Shown in pieces: positions 9,332-18,931 of a DNA stretch of 64,000 nucleotides. A program made the translations under genes and the position numbers. Under the pieces are notes generated by a model, which saw nothing but the letters and a program-made list of their open reading frames with translations, was not told where the DNA came from and did not search any database. The stretch is from Verrucomicrobiota bacterium (lineage in GTDB: Bacteria; Verrucomicrobiota; Verrucomicrobiia; Chthoniobacterales; SZAS-18): positions 63,639 to 127,638 of the forward strand of contig JAFEGM010000034.1 of the NCBI GenBank assembly GCA_018240025.1, in the 5' to 3' direction. Each line of letters begins with the position of its first letter. The stretch's first letter is position 1.

Positions 9332-9898
9332 TTAGATTCTGGGGACGGTAATTCCACGCTGTCCCTGATATTTCCCCTTTCTGTCCCGGTAACTGACTTC
9401 GCAGGGACTTTCGGCTTGGAGAAAGAGAACCTGGGCCAGGCCTTCATTGGCGTAAATCTTGGCGGGAAGCGGGGTGGTATTGCTGATCTCCAAGGTCACG
9501 TGACCCTCCCATTCCGGCTCGAAGGGAGTCACGTTGACGATGATGCCGCAGCGCGCATAAGTGGATTTGCCCAAGCAAATCGTCAGAATGTCGCGGGGGA
9601 TGCGGAAGTACTCGATCGAGCGGGCCAGCGCAAAGGAATTGGGAGGGACGATGCAGACATCGGTTTCCAGATCGACGAAAGATTTGTCATCAAACCCCTT
9701 CGGATCCACGACCGTATTGAAGACGTTGGTGAATACCTTGAACTCGCGGGAGACCCGCAGGTCGTACCCATAGCTGCTGATTCCGTAGCTGATCACCGCA
9801 GAGCCGTCGGACTGTCGCACCTGGCTTTCCGCGAAGGGTTCAATCATGCCATGCTCTGTCGCCATGCGGCGAATCCAATGATCTGGTTGTACTCCCAT
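9332..9898 (-). CDS. dcd: dCTP deaminase
   Basis: 188 residues, the usual length. It deaminates dCTP to dUTP for thymidylate synthesis. Seen: SYGYDLRVS near residue 42-50, [10 protein letters not shown] (110-119), and the catalytic block [10 protein letters not shown] with Glu137, followed by NEGLAQVLF. All nucleotide-binding segments are intact. The gene is convergent with the tRNA-His gene and divergent from the HARE-HTH gene, whose start lies 144 bases away. Whether it is the monofunctional or the bifunctional (dCTP deaminase/dUTPase) form cannot be settled from the sequence. Confidence 0.95.
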   Translation of the reverse strand: MGVQPDHWIRRMATEHGMIEPFAESQVRQSDGSAVISYGISSYGYDLRVSREFKVFTNVFNTVVDPKGFDDKSFVDLETDVCIVPPNSFALARSIEYFRIPRDILTICLGKSTYARCGIIVNVTPFEPEWEGHVTLEISNTTPLPAKIYANEGLAQVLFLQAESPCEVSYRDRKGKYQGQRGITVPRI

Positions 9899-9961
9899 GC
9901 ATCTCCCTGCCTCACGCCGGCGGGACCGGCAAGTTGATTCCTGCCAAAGGCGTGGACTTCG

Positions 9962-9994
9962 TGCGTAAGTCCCGATGGGTACGTGACTTACGCA
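9962..9994. promoter_or_regulatory. 10-bp inverted repeat in a divergent intergenic region
   Basis: TGCGTAAGTC at 9962-9971 is mirrored exactly by GACTTACGCA at 9985-9994 with a 13-base spacer. It lies between the divergent starts of dcd (9898) and the HARE-HTH gene (10043). There is no T-run on either side, so an operator or an mRNA stem is more likely than a terminator. No known regulator box is recognised. Confidence 0.5.
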
Positions 9995-10042
9995 GAAAAT
10001 TAGTAGTTGCTGGCGGAGTTATTCACAACATACTAGAAGGGC

Positions 10043-10507
10043 ATGAAAGCTTCCGACCCCATCAAACGTCTATCCGATATCAAGAGCGAAATCGATGCCC
10101 TCAAACGCGAGGCGCACGCCATCATCGAGTCCCTCAAGTCTAGCTTTGACTCCTCTCTCTCTTCTTCCACTCCGGCTGCTCCCGTGAAGCGGCGTGGGCG
10201 CAAGCCCGCGGCGGAGGCCGCCGCAGCCGGAGAAGAGGCGCCTCGTAAGCGCCGTGGCTCCCCTCTGAAAGGGCGCAAGCGCCCGGCTTCCCCGAGCGGC
10301 CCGCTGGCCCCGGCGGTGGTTGACGTTCTGCGCAAGGCCGGCCAGCCCCTGAACGTCGCTGGCATTTACGATGCCTTGGTGGCGGCCAACTATGTTTTCA
10401 CCTCCAGCGACGCGAAGAAGAACCTCGCCGCTCGCGTTTACAAGCTCCCGGGCGTCAAGGTCTTGGGCGACGGGATGTTTGGCCTCGATGAGGCTGCTGC
10501 CAGCTAA
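10043..10507 (+). CDS. HARE-HTH domain protein with basic AT-hook-like linker
   Basis: 154 residues. Residues 1-36 form a predicted charged helix, possibly coiled coil. Residues 45-85 are Ala/Pro/Lys/Arg-rich with KRRGRKP (49-55), the core of an AT-hook, and further RKRRG and KGRKR clusters. Residues 87-147 look like the winged HARE-HTH fold (known in RNA polymerase delta subunit and ASXL proteins): LAPAVVDVLRKAG, then LNVAGIYDAL and a final KLPGVKVLGDGMFGL strand pair. This suggests a small chromosomal or transcription-associated DNA-binding protein. AGAAGGG precedes the ATG as a plausible ribosome site, and a strong terminator follows. The domain assignment is by pattern only. Confidence 0.7.
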   Translation: MKASDPIKRLSDIKSEIDALKREAHAIIESLKSSFDSSLSSSTPAAPVKRRGRKPAAEAAAAGEEAPRKRRGSPLKGRKRPASPSGPLAPAVVDVLRKAGQPLNVAGIYDALVAANYVFTSSDAKKNLAARVYKLPGVKVLGDGMFGLDEAAAS

Positions 10508-10530
10508 CTCTCCTGACCTCGTTTTCCGTG

Positions 10531-10568
10531 CCCCTGGATGCATGTCGCATCCAGGGGTTTCTTTTTTT
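10531..10568 (+). terminator. Rho-independent terminator after the HARE-HTH gene
   Basis: A perfect 11-bp stem, CCCCTGGATGC (10531-10541) with GCATCCAGGGG (10547-10557), a 5-base loop, and a T-rich tail TTTCTTTTTTT. It ends the 10043-10507 transcript and separates it from malQ. Confidence 0.93.
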
Positions 10569-10684
10569 CGCGGTCGAAACCCGCCGACTTTCCTCGCGCC
10601 TCATCGGCGAAGCGGCCGGTCGCTTCCTGGCGGTCGTTGCTGGACGCCGGCCCAAGCCAGAGCAAATTTCGCCCCTCTCGCATC

Positions 10685-12409
10685 ATGTCCCTTCTCGCGC
10701 TCGATCCCTCCCGCCGCGTCGCCGGCGTTCTGGCCCCCGTATTTGCCCTTCGCCACGACGACGACCTGGGTTGCGGCGATGTCCGGGCGCTGCGGGAATT
10801 CATCGATTGGGCGGCCGAGAGCGGTTTTCAGGTCGTACAGATCCTGCCGATCAACGAAACGGGTGGCGATCACAGCCCCTACAACGCCATCAGCTCGATG
10901 GCCCTCGACATCACGACGCTGGAAATGCACCCGAGTGCTGTCGCTGACCTGCTGGCGGTCGACTACGATGCAGAACTCGAGCGGGTGGATCTCATCGCGC
11001 TGAGGGCTGGCCCCGTCAGTTATGCGACCGTCAAACCACTGAAATGGCGGCTGATGGAACGGGCCTTCGCCCGCTTCGAGGCGGCCACGGTGCCAGAGCG
11101 CCTCGAGGCCTTCGCCGAGTTCCAGCGTGTCCATGCGGGCTGGCTGGGGGGTTACACCTTTTTTCGCGCTCTCATGGAGCAGCAGGGGGGGAGCGAGAAG
11201 TTCGACGAGTGGCCGCCGGAGGTTCGGACCATCGACCAGGCCGTGCGCTGGCGGGAGGGGCTGGATACGGTCGCGGCGAAACTCTTCGAGCGTCGCCGGC
11301 GGTTTTTTGCCTACGCCCAGTGGCTGGCGTGGGATCAATGGAAGGCCGTGAAACAGCATGCCACAGCCCGCGGCGTGGCGCTGATGGGCGATATCCCGAT
11401 CGGCATCAGCTATTACGGGGCCGACTATTTTGCCTACCCGGGCCAGTTTGAGCATGGCTGGAGCGGCGGCGCGCCGCCTGAGCCGGCCTTCAAGGACGAT
11501 CTGTTCGTGCAGCGTTGGGGCCAGAACTGGGGCATTCCCATCTACGACTGGGCGGCCATGGCCCGCGACGGCTTCAGCTGGTGGCGGCAGCGGGTGGGTG
11601 GCGTGCGCGATCTCTTTCACATTTTTCGCATCGACCACATCCTGGGGTTCTATCGACAGTACGCGTTTCCTTGGCGGCCGGAGTCCAATGCCGTTTTCGC
11701 GCCGCTGTCCCACGCCGAGGCGGCCGAGCGCACCCTCGGGCGTCTGCCGCAGTTCCGGCCGCGGGATGATTCGACGCCCCCCAATTGTGCCCAGAATCTT
11801 GCCCAGGGGGACGTGCTCCTGCGCATGATCCTGGATGCCGCGCGGCCGGCCCTCCTGGTGGCCGAAGACCTCGGGACCGTGCCGCACTACGTGCGGCCGC
11901 ACCTCACGTCTCTTGGGATTGCAGGCTTCAAGATTCCGCAGTGGGAACCAGGTTCGGACGGGCGGCTCCTGCGGGGGCACGATTATCCGCGGCTCTCCGT
12001 CTGTACCTACGCCACCCACGATCACGAGCCGCTCGCGGCCATGATTCAGCGCTGGGAGCGTGAGGCCCGGGAAGGGGGCTGGATGACCGAGCAAGTCCAA
12101 CGCGATGCCTGGGCCTTGGGCGACTTCGCTGGGACGCCCGAGGAACGACGCCTCGAAGGCTGGTCACATTTCACCCACGAAGCCCTCGTCCGCGGCCTCT
12201 TTGCCACGAACTCGTGGATCGCGATCCTGATGATCACCGACGTGCTCGGCCTGCCCGACCGCTTCAACATCCCCGGGATCGCCAGCTCGGAGAACTGGTG
12301 CCGCCGCCTCCTGCACACCGCCGACGGCCTGCGCGACGATCCTCAGGTTGCCGAGCTGACCGCCCGCCTCACTGAACTGATGCACGAAACAGGGCGAAAC
12401 CCCGCGTAG
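10685..12409 (+). CDS. malQ: 4-alpha-glucanotransferase (amylomaltase, GH77)
   Basis: 574 residues. The enzyme transfers alpha-1,4-glucan segments between maltodextrins in glycogen/maltose metabolism. The GH77 residues are in place: nucleophile Asp317 in FRIDHILGF, acid/base Glu394 in LVAEDLGTV, and Asp446 in YATHDHEPL. Other typical blocks are QILPINETGGDHSPYN near the N terminus and MGDIPIGIS. ATG at 10685 was chosen; the frame extends upstream to 10538, but that part overlaps the terminator and gives an unrelated peptide. It stands alone and is convergent with hemL. Confidence 0.95.
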   Translation: MSLLALDPSRRVAGVLAPVFALRHDDDLGCGDVRALREFIDWAAESGFQVVQILPINETGGDHSPYNAISSMALDITTLEMHPSAVADLLAVDYDAELERVDLIALRAGPVSYATVKPLKWRLMERAFARFEAATVPERLEAFAEFQRVHAGWLGGYTFFRALMEQQGGSEKFDEWPPEVRTIDQAVRWREGLDTVAAKLFERRRRFFAYAQWLAWDQWKAVKQHATARGVALMGDIPIGISYYGADYFAYPGQFEHGWSGGAPPEPAFKDDLFVQRWGQNWGIPIYDWAAMARDGFSWWRQRVGGVRDLFHIFRIDHILGFYRQYAFPWRPESNAVFAPLSHAEAAERTLGRLPQFRPRDDSTPPNCAQNLAQGDVLLRMILDAARPALLVAEDLGTVPHYVRPHLTSLGIAGFKIPQWEPGSDGRLLRGHDYPRLSVCTYATHDHEPLAAMIQRWEREAREGGWMTEQVQRDAWALGDFAGTPEERRLEGWSHFTHEALVRGLFATNSWIAILMITDVLGLPDRFNIPGIASSENWCRRLLHTADGLRDDPQVAELTARLTELMHETGRNPA

Positions 12410-12417
12410 CCTCGCGT

Positions 12418-12588
12418 AGCCTCGCTGAGGCTCGGCATAGGCGATAGGCGATAGGCGATAGGCGATAGGCGATAGGCGATAGGCGATAGGCGATAGGCGA
12501 TAGGCGATAGGCGGTAGCGACAGGTCTCCGACGTATTCTATTGCCTATCGCCTATTCTCTATCGCCTATGCCGAGCCTCAGCGAGGCT
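12418..12588. repeat. Mirrored GCGATAG repeat element, copy A
   Basis: The 171-bp element has a perfect 30-bp inverted repeat at its ends (12418-12447 and 12559-12588). Inside the left arm are 10 perfect tandem copies of the heptamer GCGATAG (12441-12510) and one GCGGTAG variant; the right arm carries CTATCGC-type copies in the opposite sense. The outer tips contain the small hairpin GCCTCGCTGAGGC. It fills the gap between the convergent malQ and hemL genes. A 10-bp direct repeat (GAGGCTAAAC) runs from its right tip over the hemL stop codon. Related copies lie at 18702-18931 and 20447-20592. Confidence 0.93.
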
Positions 12589-12596
12589 AAACGAGG

Positions 12597-13871
12597 CTAA
12601 ACGAGGCTCCGCTCCATCACCTCGGCGGCGAGGTCGAGGTCGGCCTCGCTGTGGGCGAGGGAGAGGAAGCCGGCTTCGAACTGAGATGGGGCCAGATAGA
12701 CGCCGCCCGCGAGGCAGGCGTGGAAGAAGCGGGCAAAGGCGGTCCGGTCGCTGCGCTGGGCGTCGGCCAGATTCCACACGGGGCCCGGGGTGAAATAGAG
12801 GCAGAACATCGAACCGATCCGCTGGGCGCAGTAGTCGCGGCCGGTCCGGCGCAGGGCCGCGCGGATGCGCTCTTCGAAGGCGGCACCACGTTCTTCCAAC
12901 TGGCGATAGGCATCGAGGCGTTCCAGTTCCCGGAGTTGGGCGAGGCCGGCGGCGAGGGCCAGTGGATTGCCGCTCAGCGTGCCAGCCTGATAGACCGGGC
13001 CGTCGGGGGAGAGGCAGTTCATGATCTCGGCCCGGCCGCCGAACGCGCCCACGGGAAGGCCGCCGCCGATGACCTTGCCCAACGCGGTCAAATCCGGGCG
13101 CAGTCCGCAGATTTCCTGATAGCCACCTTTAGCCAGGCGGAACCCGGTCATGACCTCGTCGAAAATCAGGACGACTCCGAATTTCGTGCAGAGCTCGCGC
13201 ATACGCTCCAGATATCCTGGACGGGGGAGATAGAGGCCGGCGTTCGCCGGAATGCTCTCCACGATCACGGCGGCGATTTCGCGCCCCTCCCGGGCGAACA
13301 CGGCCTCGAGCGCGGAGAGATCGTTGTAAGGCAGGGTCAGGGTCAGTGCCGCAAGCGCGGCCGGCACGCCGGCCGAATCCGGCTGGCCGTGGGTCAGCGC
13401 GCCGCTGCCGGCCTTGACCAACAGGGAATCGGCGTGGCCGTGGTAGCAGCCCTCGAATTTGACGATCTTGTCGCGACCCGTGTAGCCGCGGGCAAGCCGG
13501 AGGCAGCTCATGGTCGCCTCGGTGCCGCTGTTCACCATCCGGACCTTCTCGATCGAGGGCACCCAGGCGAGGATCGTCCGCGCCATCTCCAGCTCGTAAG
13601 GGTTGGGGATGCCGAAACTGACGCCCTTCGCCGCCGCCTCCGCCACGGCGTCGAGCACGGCCTTCGGCGCGTGCCCGAGAATGGCGGGCCCCCACGTGCC
13701 GACAAAATCGAGCAGCTCACGGCCGTCCAGGTCCCAGATTTTCGAGCCCGACGCCCGTTGAACGAAGAAGGGTTCGCCGCCGACGCCGCGAAAGGCGCGC
13801 ACGGGCGAATTCACGCCGCCGGGAATCATTTGGCGGGCCTCGGCGAAGGCCTGGGAGGAGAGGGAGGACAT
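12597..13871 (-). CDS. hemL: Glutamate-1-semialdehyde 2,1-aminomutase
   Basis: 424 residues, normal for the family. This PLP enzyme converts glutamate-1-semialdehyde to 5-aminolevulinate, the C5 entry to tetrapyrroles. Seen: [11 protein letters not shown] near the start, [27 protein letters not shown], and [18 protein letters not shown] with PLP-binding Lys266. The frame is open far upstream toward 15161, but the homologous protein starts at MSSLSSQAF (13871). The last codons and the TAG stop lie in the tandem GAGGCTAAAC copies next to repeat element A. Confidence 0.96.
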   Translation of the reverse strand: MSSLSSQAFAEARQMIPGGVNSPVRAFRGVGGEPFFVQRASGSKIWDLDGRELLDFVGTWGPAILGHAPKAVLDAVAEAAAKGVSFGIPNPYELEMARTILAWVPSIEKVRMVNSGTEATMSCLRLARGYTGRDKIVKFEGCYHGHADSLLVKAGSGALTHGQPDSAGVPAALAALTLTLPYNDLSALEAVFAREGREIAAVIVESIPANAGLYLPRPGYLERMRELCTKFGVVLIFDEVMTGFRLAKGGYQEICGLRPDLTALGKVIGGGLPVGAFGGRAEIMNCLSPDGPVYQAGTLSGNPLALAAGLAQLRELERLDAYRQLEERGAAFEERIRAALRRTGRDYCAQRIGSMFCLYFTPGPVWNLADAQRSDRTAFARFFHACLAGGVYLAPSQFEAGFLSLAHSEADLDLAAEVMERSLV

Positions 13872-14003
13872 GGTGGGAGCGGGACGAGCGAAGCGAGTCT
13901 CTTCGCATCGGAAGCCGCCCGCTACCAAACCGTTTCTGAAATCTCTCCGCAAACCTGCCACCACTCTTGAGGCGCGGGCCGGGGGCGATATATCATAACC
14001 ACC

Positions 14004-15101
14004 ATGCTTGCCACCAACTACCAGCGCGTGCGGCTTTGGTCGGGGGTTTCGGCCCTGGGGATCAACCTCGCCATGGCGTGGGGCGCCTACTTCGCTGCGC
14101 CCACGCTGGAGCGCTGGTTGCTGGGCTGGCCGCTGGCGGCGCAGGTCGCGGTGGTGGTCGTTGCTGCCACGCTGCTCCTGCTGCCTTTCGAAATTCTGGT
14201 CGGGCATGCGATCGAGCGCATGGTGGAGCGGACCGACCAGACGCTGAAGAGCTGGTTGCAGGACTGGTTCCAAGGCGTCATCCGCTTTGCCCTGCCCACC
14301 ATCATCGGCGGGACCGTGCTCGGCTTCGGCGACACCTGGTGGTGGCCGATCAAGGTCGGCGCCGGGCTGCTGCTCGTCGTCGCCGGATTCGTCACCGCGG
14401 AGCAGTTCTATCACCTCCTCCCGCAGAGCTGGAAGCCAGCGGAATCGCCCGACCCCGCGTTCGTGGGAGCATTGCGCGAATGCTGCGTCGAAATGAACGT
14501 GCCGCCCGCGCACATCGCCTGGGTGGAGGACACCGACGCCTTCACTTCCACCGGCGTGGTGGTCAGTCCGGTGTTCATGGCGGCGCGCGAGGAGAACGGG
14601 ATGATCATCCCCGCCGTCGGCATGACCACGGCGGTTTCTCGCTATCTGCAGCCCCGGCAGGCCGCGCTGATGATGGCGCGTGAGCTCTTCATCCTGAAAT
14701 GCGGCTACCGCCGGAAGGCCCTGCTGCTGAGCATGCTCTGGCTCGGAGCGGGCCTCGGTCTCGCGTGGTGGCTGCCGCTCGGGGCTTCGCCGCTGGCTGC
14801 GGGCCTGGGGGGTATGGCCTTCATGAGCACGTGGTGCCTGCTGGCGCTTTTCGTCTTCCCGCCGCTCAGTCGGAGGTGGGTCCTGAAGGCGGATCAGTTT
14901 CTCCTTACGCTGGCCGAGCCAGAGGAGATCCGCGATTGCCTTTCCCTCCTGCAGGAATTGAACGCGACCGACATCACCGTCGAGTCCGGCAAAGGCTACC
15001 TCTTCCACTCGATCCCGCCGCTCGAGCACCGTCTGCGCGAGCTCGGTTTCGAAATGCAAATGCAACATGAACCAGATCCCGCGAATCCTGTTTCTCATTA
15101 G
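14004..15101 (+). CDS. Ste24/M48-like membrane protein lacking the HExxH zinc site
   Basis: 365 residues with four or five membrane helices (about 15-35, 45-65, 95-135, 235-285). The layout resembles Ste24-type CAAX proteases: an early helix ending [13 protein letters not shown], then [17 protein letters not shown] (compare the 'QTxxxWxxDxxKG' block), and a soluble part with [12 protein letters not shown] followed by a [16 protein letters not shown] helix. That helix is where M48 enzymes carry HExxH; here the residues are ARELF, so no zinc ligands are seen. Inference: a catalytically dead homologue with a scaffolding or chaperone role, or a family that only looks alike. It follows hemL divergently with a 132-base gap. 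Confidence 0.5.
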   Translation: MLATNYQRVRLWSGVSALGINLAMAWGAYFAAPTLERWLLGWPLAAQVAVVVVAATLLLLPFEILVGHAIERMVERTDQTLKSWLQDWFQGVIRFALPTIIGGTVLGFGDTWWWPIKVGAGLLLVVAGFVTAEQFYHLLPQSWKPAESPDPAFVGALRECCVEMNVPPAHIAWVEDTDAFTSTGVVVSPVFMAAREENGMIIPAVGMTTAVSRYLQPRQAALMMARELFILKCGYRRKALLLSMLWLGAGLGLAWWLPLGASPLAAGLGGMAFMSTWCLLALFVFPPLSRRWVLKADQFLLTLAEPEEIRDCLSLLQELNATDITVESGKGYLFHSIPPLEHRLRELGFEMQMQHEPDPANPVSH

Positions 15102-15258
15102 CTCCTGGTGCGGCAACTGGCTCGCCCGTTCCCTGCACAGCAACGTGGGCAAGCCGCGCACTTGGCTCTTCCCTCAAAACTGGTCCTGAGCCGTGGAGTG
15201 CGGCAGGAAGCGGGGAGCTTCGAGCGACCCGCGCCCTGCCGCTTTGGGGCTAGGCGGC

Positions 15259-15364
15259 GGGGTGACGGAGTGACGAGGTGACGGAGTGACGAGGTGACGG
15301 GGTGACGGGGTGACGAGGTGACGGGGTGACGGGGTGACGGGGGACGGGGGACGAGGTGACGGGG
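15259..15364. repeat. GGTGACG(G/A) octamer tandem array
   Basis: About 13 copies of an 8-bp unit alternate between GGTGACGG, GGTGACGA and AGTGACGA, with two shortened units near the right end. It occupies the middle of the 343-base gap between the Ste24-like gene (or its downstream small frame) and purL. Unlike the GCGATAG elements no mirrored arm was found. Apart from this array, bases 15190-15532 show no gene. Confidence 0.92.
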
Positions 15365-15532
15365 CAGCGCGACGCATTCCTGCCTGGTGGGGTAGCTCTT
15401 CCGCTGGGGAGTGGGCTCAATTGCGGGGACTCGCAGGCCGGCACCCTGGCGTCTTCCCAGCGGCGGGATTCTCTGCCGTGACCCACTTCCGCGCCTACCA
15501 GTCGGGCTGCTTTCGTGCTCCATTGCCGGCCG

Positions 15533-17812
15533 ATGCCTCAGCTCGAATTCGAATTTCCCACCACGCCGGTTGTCGACGGTGACATCACCCCGGAGATCGT
15601 GGCCGACCACGGCCTCTCGACCGAAGAATTTCAGCGCATTCGCCGCATCCTCGGCCGCGAGCCCAACCTGACGGAACTGGGCATCTTTTCGGTCATGTGG
15701 AGCGAGCATTGCTCCTACAAAAACTCCAAGCTCGAGCTGAAGAAGTTCCCCACCACGGGCCCGTCCGTCTTGGTGAAGGCGGGGGAAGAGAATGCCGGCG
15801 TGATCGACATCGGCGACGGCTGGGGCGTGGCCTTCAAGATGGAAAGCCACAACCATCCGAGCGCGGTCGAGCCCTTCCAGGGCGCTGCCACCGGCGTGGG
15901 CGGCATCATCCGTGACATCTTCACCATGGGCTCGCGCCCGGTCTTCCTGCTCAACTCGCTCCGGTTTGGGCGGATCGACGACGGCGCGGAAGGCGCGGCG
16001 CTCAACCGGCGCCTCTTTGGTGGCGTGGTCAGCGGCATCGCCCACTACGGGAACTGCATCGGCCTTCCGACGGTGGGCGGAGAGGTGTATTTCGATGAAA
16101 GCTATGCTGGCAATCCGTTGGTGAACGTGTTTTGCGCCGGAGTGCTCCGCCATGAGCAGATCGCCCGGGGGGCGGCCCGCGGGGTGGGCAATCCGGTCTT
16201 CTATGTCGGCGCCGAAACCGGGCGGGACGGACTCGCCGGGGCGGCCTTCGCCTCGCGCGAGCTGACGGAGGAATCGAAGGAGGACCGCCCGGCCGTGCAG
16301 GTGGGCGATCCGTTCAAGGAAAAGCTTCTGCTCGAGGCTTGTCTGGAGTTGCTCGCGCTCGACGGCGCGGTGGCGGGCATCCAGGACATGGGCGCGGCCG
16401 GTCTGACCTGCTCGACGTGCGAAACCGCCAGCCGGGCCGGGACCGGCGTGGAGATCGATCTCGCCAAAGTCCCGCAGCGCGAGCGGGGGATGAACGCCTA
16501 CGAGATTCTGCTCAGCGAAAGTCAGGAGCGCATGCTCATCATCGCCAACAAAGGGCGCGAGGACGATGTCCGGCGGGTCTTCGAAAAATGGGAGCTGCCG
16601 TATGCCGAGATCGGCCGGGTGACCGATGACGGCATGATGCGCGTCCTCCACGGCGATCTGGGCATGGTGGCCGAGATCCCGGCGCGTCAGCTCGCGGAAG
16701 AGGCGCCGCTCTACAAGCCCACGGCCAAGGAGCCGCCGCCGCTGCCGCGGCTCAATCTGGCCGAGTTGCCCGACCGCCCGATCGGCGACTCGCTGCTGCG
16801 CCTGCTGGCCCACCCGAACCTCGCCTCGCGCCGCTGGGTCTGGCGGCAGTACGACCACATGGTCCGCGGCGGCTGCGTCGTGCCGCCCGGCTCCGATGCC
16901 GCCGTCTTCCATGTGCGCGAAGCGGACAAATTCCTCGCTGCCACCAGTGATTGCAACGGCACCTACTGCGCCATCCAGCCCCGCCAGGGCGCCCAGATGG
17001 CCGTGGCCGAAGCCGCGCGGAATCTCGTCTGCAGCGGGGCGCGTCCGTTGGCCGTGACCGACAACCTCAATTTCGGCAACCCGAACAAACCCGAAAACTT
17101 CTGGCAGCTGCGCGAATGCGTAGAGGGACTGGCCGATGCCTGCCGCGCCTTCAACACGCCGGTCACGGGCGGCAATGTCAGCCTCTACAACGAAAGCCCC
17201 GCCGGGGTGGTCGATCCGACGCCGACCGTCGGCATGGTCGGCCTCATCGAGCAGGAGAAGCACATCACCCGCGCGGCCTTCCGCGATGCGGGCGACGCCA
17301 TCCTGCTGCTCGGGTCGATCAGCGGCGGACTCGGCGGCAGCCAGTACCTGCTCCAGCTGCACGGCCGCAAGGAAGGCCCTCTGCCGCGCTTCGACCTGAA
17401 GGCGGAACTGGCGCTGCAGGCCGCGCTGCTGGCTTTCATCCGCATGGGATTGATTAAGAGCGCGCACGACTGCTCCGAGGGCGGACTGGCGGTCGCGCTG
17501 GCGGAATGCTGTTTTCTGGGACAGGCGCAGATCGGTGCGTCGGTCTCGCTGGGCACACGCAACCAAGGTCGGCGCGATGACGATCTCCTCTTCAGCGAGG
17601 CTCCCTCGCGGGTGCTCGTGACCACGTCCCACGCCAACGCTGCCGCCTTGCTCGCTCTCGCACAGTGGCGCGGGGTGGATGCGCGCCGGCTCGGCACGGT
17701 CGGCGGGCACGAACTGGTCATTCATACCGACCACGCCCGTCACGCCTGGCCGGTGGCCGATCTCCACGAAGCCTGGAGCGGTACCCTCCCGACGCTGATG
17801 GGACAGGGGTGA
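15533..17812 (+). CDS. purL: Phosphoribosylformylglycinamidine synthase subunit II
   Basis: 759 residues, the size of the stand-alone PurL (small-type) enzyme that, with PurS and PurQ, aminates FGAR to FGAM using ATP. Seen: [17 protein letters not shown] with the conserved His/Tyr region, [22 protein letters not shown] (ATP/Mg site, residues near 102-124), [25 protein letters not shown], and a C-terminal [12 protein letters not shown]. Start ATG at 15533 (MPQLEFEF) is preferred to an in-frame ATG at 15515. purS and purQ are not in the window. The GGTGACGG array lies about 170 bases upstream. Confidence 0.95.
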   Translation: MPQLEFEFPTTPVVDGDITPEIVADHGLSTEEFQRIRRILGREPNLTELGIFSVMWSEHCSYKNSKLELKKFPTTGPSVLVKAGEENAGVIDIGDGWGVAFKMESHNHPSAVEPFQGAATGVGGIIRDIFTMGSRPVFLLNSLRFGRIDDGAEGAALNRRLFGGVVSGIAHYGNCIGLPTVGGEVYFDESYAGNPLVNVFCAGVLRHEQIARGAARGVGNPVFYVGAETGRDGLAGAAFASRELTEESKEDRPAVQVGDPFKEKLLLEACLELLALDGAVAGIQDMGAAGLTCSTCETASRAGTGVEIDLAKVPQRERGMNAYEILLSESQERMLIIANKGREDDVRRVFEKWELPYAEIGRVTDDGMMRVLHGDLGMVAEIPARQLAEEAPLYKPTAKEPPPLPRLNLAELPDRPIGDSLLRLLAHPNLASRRWVWRQYDHMVRGGCVVPPGSDAAVFHVREADKFLAATSDCNGTYCAIQPRQGAQMAVAEAARNLVCSGARPLAVTDNLNFGNPNKPENFWQLRECVEGLADACRAFNTPVTGGNVSLYNESPAGVVDPTPTVGMVGLIEQEKHITRAAFRDAGDAILLLGSISGGLGGSQYLLQLHGRKEGPLPRFDLKAELALQAALLAFIRMGLIKSAHDCSEGGLAVALAECCFLGQAQIGASVSLGTRNQGRRDDDLLFSEAPSRVLVTTSHANAAALLALAQWRGVDARRLGTVGGHELVIHTDHARHAWPVADLHEAWSGTLPTLMGQG

Positions 17813-17906
17813 GTGGGCGGGGCAATCCCGAGACCTGCTGGCGACGGCGCGACGTAGTTGCAGCCAGCGCGCCGCCCGCCGATTCTCCGCGCTCGCTCCT
17901 CCTCCC

Positions 17907-18707
17907 ATGGCCCGTAAATCGCCCCGGCAATCTTCCCCTTCTCCCGCTCCGGCCAGTCCCGCCGGCTACGTCGCCTGCACGCTGGCTGGCGTCGTGGTGG
18001 GCGCGCTGGGCATGTATTGGCTGCTGCGGGAAGACCCTGCGCTGCGCGGCGGCCCCCTGGCCAGTCCCGGCAGCGGGCATCCGTCGCAGGCGGGGCAGAG
18101 CGAAATGCCGAGTTTCGCGGGGATGCCGCCGGCCCAGCAGGCGGTGCAGCGCGGGAATTGGTACTACGACCATCAACGCTGGACCGAGGCGATCGCCGCG
18201 TACGAAGAGGCCATCAAGCTCGGCGCAGACAACCCCGATGTGCGGACCGATCTCGGCAGTTCCTACCGGTTCGCGAATCAGCCGATGCGGGCGCTGGAGC
18301 TATACCAATTCGCCCAGCGACAGGACCCGCAGCACGAGAACTCGCTCCTCAACACCGCGACGCTCTACTCGCAGGTCCTGCGCGACCCGATCAAGGCCCG
18401 CGAGACCTTCGAACAGTTCCGTCGACGCTTCCCGAACAGCGCCAGCCTCGGCCAGGTGCAACGCGCATTGGAGGCCTTGCGCGCCGAAGCCGGCGAAACT
18501 CCCTCCACTCCCGCCGCGTCAGCCGCAGCGACTCCTCCGCCTGCTCCCGGCGGAACCACCGCGCTCTTGCCCGGCCCAACCCCAGCACCCGTGCAGCCCG
18601 CTCCGTCCTCGGCCGTGCCCGGCGGGGCCGATCTGCGCTCCTGGATGAAGCAGAAGGAATCTGGATCCGGGGGATCCGGCGGATCCGGCTCGAAGCCGGA
18701 TCGATAG
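17907..18707 (+). CDS. TPR protein with N-terminal membrane anchor
   Basis: 266 residues. A hydrophobic helix at about 24-43 (ACTLAGVVVGALGMYWLL) suggests a single-pass inner-membrane protein. Residues about 73-185 hold roughly three TPR units, for example RGNWYYDHQRWTEAIAAYEEAI and the following YQFAQRQDPQHENSLLN block, with a FEQFRRRFPNS helix typical of periplasmic TPR proteins. The last 80 residues are Pro/Ala-rich and end in GSGGSGGSG, encoded by a GGATCCGGC tandem. The stop TAG (18705-18707) lies in the first heptamer of repeat element B, so the repeat has set the gene's 3' end. A cell-envelope role is possible; the specific function is unknown. Confidence 0.72.
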   Translation: MARKSPRQSSPSPAPASPAGYVACTLAGVVVGALGMYWLLREDPALRGGPLASPGSGHPSQAGQSEMPSFAGMPPAQQAVQRGNWYYDHQRWTEAIAAYEEAIKLGADNPDVRTDLGSSYRFANQPMRALELYQFAQRQDPQHENSLLNTATLYSQVLRDPIKARETFEQFRRRFPNSASLGQVQRALEALRAEAGETPSTPAASAAATPPPAPGGTTALLPGPTPAPVQPAPSSAVPGGADLRSWMKQKESGSGGSGGSGSKPDR

Positions 18708-18931
18708 GCGATAGGCGATAGGCGATAGGCGATAGGCGATAGGCGATAGGAGATAGGCGATAGGCGATAGGCGATAGGCGATAGGCGATAGGCGAGAGGC
18801 GATAGGCGATAGGCGATAGGCGATAGGCGATAGGCGATAGGCGATAGGCCTCGCTTCGCCCAACGCGCGTGTTTACGTCCTATGGCCTATAGCCTATTCC
18901 CTATCGCCTATTGCCGAGCTTCAAGCTCGGC
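18702..18931. repeat. Mirrored GCGATAG repeat element, copy B
   Basis: About 20 tandem heptamers GCGATAG (18708-18847) with variants GAGATAG and GCGAGAG form the left arm. After a spacer of about 35 bases the right arm carries CTATGGC, CTATAGC and CTATCGC units, then the palindrome GCCGAGCTTCAAGCTCGGC (18913-18931). It fills the gap between two convergent genes. The first CGATAG gives the TPR gene's stop codon, and the final palindrome base is also the first base of lexA's stop. Confidence 0.93.

Noticed and set aside
10007..10034. TTGCTG...CATACT as a sigma-70 promoter for the HARE-HTH gene
   Set aside because: The -10 would lie too close to the ATG (10043) and would leave no room for the ribosome site AGAAGGG.
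12441..12517. GCGATAG array as a CRISPR
   Set aside because: Units are 7 bp, directly adjacent and lack spacers, and no cas gene is present.
13872..15161. Upstream extension of hemL to 15161
   Set aside because: It is antisense to the Ste24-like gene; HemL homology starts at MSSLSSQAF and the protein then has the normal length.
15067..15189. A 40-codon frame starting [20 protein letters not shown], overlapping the end of the Ste24-like gene
   Set aside because: It has an ATG and a hydrophobic start, but no ribosome site, a 35-base overlap and no recognisable partner; too little to call a gene.
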